A stretch of 36,067 nucleotides of DNA from Nonomuraea guangzhouensis (GTDB taxonomy: Bacteria > Actinomycetota > Actinomycetes > Streptosporangiales > Streptosporangiaceae), in NCBI RefSeq assembly GCF_019396345.1, contig NZ_JAHKRM010000061.1:1-36067 (forward strand), given 5' to 3'. Shown here in pieces: positions 33,501 through 36,067 of this stretch. Made by a program: the position numbers and the translations under genes. Position 1 is the stretch's first letter; each line of letters begins with the position of its first letter. The notes below the pieces were generated by a model. It was not told the origin of the DNA. It worked only from the letters and a program-made list of their open reading frames with translations, and did not search any database.

Positions 33501-35914
33501 CGGCCGCTGATGCGCTCGATGAAGCGACCGCCATTTACCGCGACCTGGCGGCATCCGAGCCGGCCGCGTTCGAAGCGGATCTCGGCATGGCACTGAACAA
33601 CCTCGCGCTCGTACAGTCGGGCGGCGGCAACCTCCGCCAGGCCATCAGCACCATGGGAGAGGCCGTGCACCTGCGCCGCCGCCTGGCCGAGGAAACGCCG
33701 GCCCACCTCGATGGGCTGGCATCATCGCTGAGCAACCTGGCGAAACTCCAGTGCGACATCGGCGATCACCACGTGGCGCTGCGAACCGGTGCGGAGGCCA
33801 CGGCCATCTACCGGCGGCTCACGGCGGCCAACTCCGGCTACTCGGCCGACCTGGCCGCTTCGCTGGGCAACCTCTCCGCCTACCACGCCCACCTCGGCGA
33901 TCGCCCGCAGGCTCTCGAGCTGGCCCGGGAAGCTGTCCTGATCCGGCACCGCCTGGCGGAGACCGATCCGGCCACCCACCTTCCGGGCTTGGCCCAATCG
34001 CTCAACAACCTGGCCATGGAACAGGCGTCCATGGGCCTCAGGGAAGAGGCCCTGTCCACCGTTGAGAGCGTCGTCGACGTCCGCCGCGCCCTCGTCGCTC
34101 AGGACCCCGTACGTCACGAGCCAGCCCTGGCCTCCGCTCTGCTCAACCTGGCGATCAGACAAGCGGCCACTGGTCGATCGGATGCCGTCATCACCTCGCA
34201 GAAGGCGGTGGATATTTACCGGAAACTACGGGAAGGATCTCCTCACAGCTACGCTGACCAGCTGGCGCGCGCTCTGAACAACCTGTCAAACCGGCAGGCA
34301 GCGGCGGAAATGCATGAGGAGGCGCTGCGGTCCGCCAAGGAGGCCGTCCTCCTGCACCGCAGCCTGGCCGGCGACGACCCGGGCGCCGCGATGGACGATC
34401 TGGCAGGTGCGCTGAACAACCTCGCGATGCGCCAGGCAACCTCCGGATGGACCGAAGAGGCCCTGGGTAACGCCGCCGAGGCCGTGCGGATGTATCGGCG
34501 GCTCGCCGACGAGCGGCCGAGCGCACACACTCCGACTCTGGCGAAGGCTCTCGGCACCCTGGCCGAGGTCCACGCACAACGTGGCGACCTCATCCGTGCC
34601 GTAGCTTTCGGCCAGGAGTCAGCCGCTCTGCGACGAAGACTGGCAGAGGCGGAGCCGACGGCGTTCACTTCCGATCTCGTCGCCGCGCTGCACGACCTCG
34701 CAGGTCACCTGCTCGCCGCCGGTCGTCCTGCGCAGGCGGCCGACGATGCGCTGGAAGCCGTGCGGCTGTGCCATCGGCTCGCCCGAGGCGAGCCACAAGC
34801 ATTCTTGTCCGATCTCGCGGCCTCACTATCCATCATGGAGAAAGCCCTCACAGCTCAAGGACGGAGGGCAGAGGGCGAGCATGCCTTCGAGGGGGTGCTC
34901 GCCACCCTGCCGACCGAGTACCAAGCCAGGCTGCTGGTGCTCCGCGCCCGCGGCCGCCTGCGCGACGGGCTGCCCCGGGAGTCGGTGGCCGACCTCGAAA
35001 GGGCTGTGGCTTACGCCTCCACCGAAAACGACCCCTCTCGCGCCGCCCAGACATATCGGCGGATCCGCGCCCTCGCACAAGTCCTCCTGGCTGCCGACGG
35101 CGCTCCGGCGGATCTGGCGAACCGCCTGCCGGGCTGGGCGGTTGTGCCTGTGCCCGTCCCCGTGCGTGAGGTGCTCGAACACTGGTCAGACGCGGGCGGT
35201 GACGAACGAGAACGCCTGCTCCGTGCCCATCACGCGCGGCTCAGCGGCCACGAGGCCGACCAGGCCCTGCGCGCCGTCGAGATCCTCTGCCCCGACGACC
35301 CCGCGCCAGGGCAACTGAGGCCCCTGCTCGCCGCAATCGCTGACCAAGGACTGGAAGCGGCGCTGGCAGACGACCGCGCCGCGCGCCGACACCAAACCGA
35401 TCTGGCCGGCTGGCTCGCAACGGCCACATGGACGGAGTCGTTCGACCATCTACGTGCCCACCCCGGTCTCCTCGGTGACCCGCGTACCATCGCAGTCCTC
35501 CAAGTCCGCTCAGCGGACCCTGCCATCGCTCAGCACCTCGCCATCGTGCGCCTGTGCGCGCGGTACAAGCACGCTGAGGTGTACGACATCGTCACCGACC
35601 CCACCATTGCCACGCACCGTGCGCTCCAGGCGGCTGAGATCTTCGACGCCGCTCTACTGGACGATGTCCTCACCGCGGCCCCGGACCTGGCCGAACTGTC
35701 CTACGTCGCGCCCTACCTGCAAGCACTGAAGGGACTGCTCGACGGGAACTCCGAGGGGATCACTGAGGCGCTGGGGGACGCCGCTGTCCAAGGCACGGCC
35801 ATACAGCGTGCGTCCGGAGCGGCCAGGTTGCGTCGCATGGCCGATCAGCGACCGGACGCGTCCTCCGCATTGCTTCAGGCGGCGAAGACGCTGGCTGCCG
35901 ATCCCGTGGACTGA
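30533..35914 (+). CDS. Giant P-loop ATPase with ~17 TPRs (STAND/NLR-like), with putative transglutaminase-like N-terminal domain
   Basis: A 1793-residue paralog of the protein at 23248-28773, with the same order: N-terminal domain (1-285), P-loop ATPase, about 17 TPRs, and C-terminal helical domain ending LLQAAKTLAADPVD. Walker A is GVGGAGKTHL with Lys305; Walker B VLVVVDYAEA with Asp350. TPRs read ALNNLALVQSGGGNLRQAIS and similar. In the N-terminal domain, CLDLAVTFAGACLDAALHPV (Cys94) and RHAIVVVWLGGDW (His127, with a nearby Asp) resemble the Cys-His core of transglutaminase-like folds that have CLDLALLFAALLE...GHAFVGVWL. This is inference from pattern. The start ATG is well placed relative to the paralog and has GGAAGAG upstream. 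Codon use is even, with no breaks. It is divergent from the lipase, probably part of the same system. Confidence 0.85.
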   Translation: MSANDDWPLWPRDEPAELARYVQTGVFSRLLPSELARELPGPSREPPSRRLERLYRVFEAAEIRYTPEPTSGSPEKQAIRPPDQVLVTHRHADCLDLAVTFAGACLDAALHPVIVILDPAGPGRPRHAIVVVWLGGDWRGEPDPSYPLADVVTAVAPRAITSSLRTSAGTPGRFAAIDVVAAASLLGEAGEAPQSGFAAALAGGERAINGDAWIWAVGVDIGRGHNPDRAHRMLDGTGRDPLVAPYLDMRQMSGEGPLRQVRARHGVVEFHPRDELDHLLEWCHQPAPERRVKMSVVHGVGGAGKTHLAAELCLRLRTQGWYTGFLPRDPDPASLRWLGAMVSPVLVVVDYAEAARAGDVIALVKAMRRKPEGDVCILLMARGLGEWWEDHILDPLRADGLPHKLLAPIRLPDRHPNMRGVFRYACNAFTTSNAALTAEPPQPETGTWTTLDLVMLAWLTAHGVTSLPTTRQALHQEILGKELVYWRRTIHNRLSVLLPRNVLTAIGACVSLLAPSAKRLANVIDLVNAWRWKEVDVQTLAGVFHDLLLPDPDDGTLAVRPDPMADYLVLSTFGTDIPLFLRSLGKATKEEQVNALLTLTRAAWDDPNTAARLTDAALRHDSALLLPALAVASMQGGVLAESLARTAETAHGTQDLEDLEARTPHRHGSLRRFGLIAAERLYGGLAEDETAERRATGLRRLARRALDSGRREQALRHISDAVDLYRRLAADGSDHTRELASALDDLATAQSETGLSRQALDSAQEAVALRRRLIERADQDDMASLRGLIASLNGLGNQQSEHGLHEDALRTISEAANLQRDLADADPTRLPDLGTVLNTLSSCQAALLHAEDALRASTEAVAIHRQLARDNPATFLPALSASLNNLALRQSHTGDLQGALASSAECLSIRRRLANDDVEAFRSDLAIALDNHAVRLKLAGRWQAAAHTASEAVDTYRCLAGPEPAAFQFRLAGALNNLGAIHAELEHLDTAADALDEATAIYRDLAASEPAAFEADLGMALNNLALVQSGGGNLRQAISTMGEAVHLRRRLAEETPAHLDGLASSLSNLAKLQCDIGDHHVALRTGAEATAIYRRLTAANSGYSADLAASLGNLSAYHAHLGDRPQALELAREAVLIRHRLAETDPATHLPGLAQSLNNLAMEQASMGLREEALSTVESVVDVRRALVAQDPVRHEPALASALLNLAIRQAATGRSDAVITSQKAVDIYRKLREGSPHSYADQLARALNNLSNRQAAAEMHEEALRSAKEAVLLHRSLAGDDPGAAMDDLAGALNNLAMRQATSGWTEEALGNAAEAVRMYRRLADERPSAHTPTLAKALGTLAEVHAQRGDLIRAVAFGQESAALRRRLAEAEPTAFTSDLVAALHDLAGHLLAAGRPAQAADDALEAVRLCHRLARGEPQAFLSDLAASLSIMEKALTAQGRRAEGEHAFEGVLATLPTEYQARLLVLRARGRLRDGLPRESVADLERAVAYASTENDPSRAAQTYRRIRALAQVLLAADGAPADLANRLPGWAVVPVPVPVREVLEHWSDAGGDERERLLRAHHARLSGHEADQALRAVEILCPDDPAPGQLRPLLAAIADQGLEAALADDRAARRHQTDLAGWLATATWTESFDHLRAHPGLLGDPRTIAVLQVRSADPAIAQHLAIVRLCARYKHAEVYDIVTDPTIATHRALQAAEIFDAALLDDVLTAAPDLAELSYVAPYLQALKGLLDGNSEGITEALGDAAVQGTAIQRASGAARLRRMADQRPDASSALLQAAKTLAADPVD

Positions 35915-35989
35915 GCGGACTACTGCCAGCCGTGACACTAAGTGGGTGTTCTGTGAGCGTTCGTCAGGTCTGAGTCTGGGCAGCGCTAT
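35915..35989. other. Short intergenic gap between convergent genes
   Basis: Between the stop of the plus-strand ATPase and the stop of a minus-strand partial gene. No clear terminator hairpin was found. Confidence 0.4.
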
Positions 35990-36067
35990 CTATTCGTGAG
36001 AGCTCGGTTGGGGCAGCGCGAAGAGGCCCGGTTCGGGTTCGACGACGATGCCCCGGGCGACCATGCG
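35990..36067 (-). CDS. Partial gene, C-terminal 25 codons
   Basis: The minus strand is open from the window edge to a TAG at 35990, reading RMVARGIVVEPEPGLFALPQ then PSSHE. It is probably the C-terminus of a larger gene, since Pro/Glu-rich ends of this type follow HTH or winged-helix domains, but too little is visible to name it. Confidence 0.35.
   Translation of the reverse strand, partial: RMVARGIVVEPEPGLFALPQPSSHE

Noticed and set aside
1..36067. CRISPR array
   Set aside because: No regularly spaced direct repeats of 23-40 bp were seen; the only tandem repeat noted is the 12-bp triplication within IS3 orfA.

Overview
This is a high-GC actinobacterial window. The evidence is the strong third-position G/C bias, GTG starts, the LacI/beta-galactosidase arrangement, a WD40 Ser/Thr kinase and giant TPR-ATPases of the kind common in filamentous actinomycetes. 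Streptosporangiales or a streptomycete relative is plausible, but the sequence alone does not fix the genus. No RNA genes or CRISPR arrays were found. The window alternates metabolic and transport cassettes with stretches of decayed mobile DNA, which looks like a heavily rearranged accessory region.

Layout. 1-3900 is mobile-element debris: an IS5-type transposase tail, a complete but twice-frameshifted IS with terminal inverted repeats (about 129-1708), a transposase-less segment with its own inverted repeats (about 1707-3339) carrying a hypothetical gene, and an IS5-family N-terminal fragment. 3897-5236 holds a frameshifted leucine-rich-repeat gene and a divergent, intact FMN/PPOX-family flavoprotein. 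5237-5660 is a truncated site-specific-recombinase module (DUF6262-like protein plus integrase tail). 5936-11391 is an intact sugar cassette: MFS transporter and GH2 beta-galactosidase, translationally coupled on the minus strand, and a divergent LacI regulator, with a clear operator-like palindrome between them. 11520-14674 is a tightly overlapping operon, crcB-like / DUF190 / crcB / PAP2 phosphatase / MFS, whose first gene lost its 5' end to a transposase remnant. 14675-17062 is mostly degraded DNA, including a small membrane protein with an EF-hand-like Asp-rich motif and apparent relics of an IS200/IS605-type element.

17063-35914 reads as a signalling and biological-conflict island. It has a Ser/Thr kinase fused to an nSTAND-type helical/winged-helix arm and WD40 repeats, a TPR-type gene broken by a frameshift and an IS3 fragment, and a three-gene module. 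That module contains two giant paralogous P-loop ATPases (about 1841 and 1793 aa), encoded divergently, each with about 17 copies of a roughly 46-residue TPR. Between them, and transcribed with the first, lies an LCAT-like alpha/beta-hydrolase (lipase/esterase) gene. This is the best candidate for an undescribed system: two NLR-like sensors with one lipase as the probable effector.

The two ATPases share an N-terminal domain that resembles a transglutaminase/papain-like fold. One paralog keeps the Cys and His pair (C94, H127) and the other has Ser and Ala at the matching positions, which suggests an active and an inactive subunit. The defence role is inferred from architecture and neighbourhood and has not been shown.
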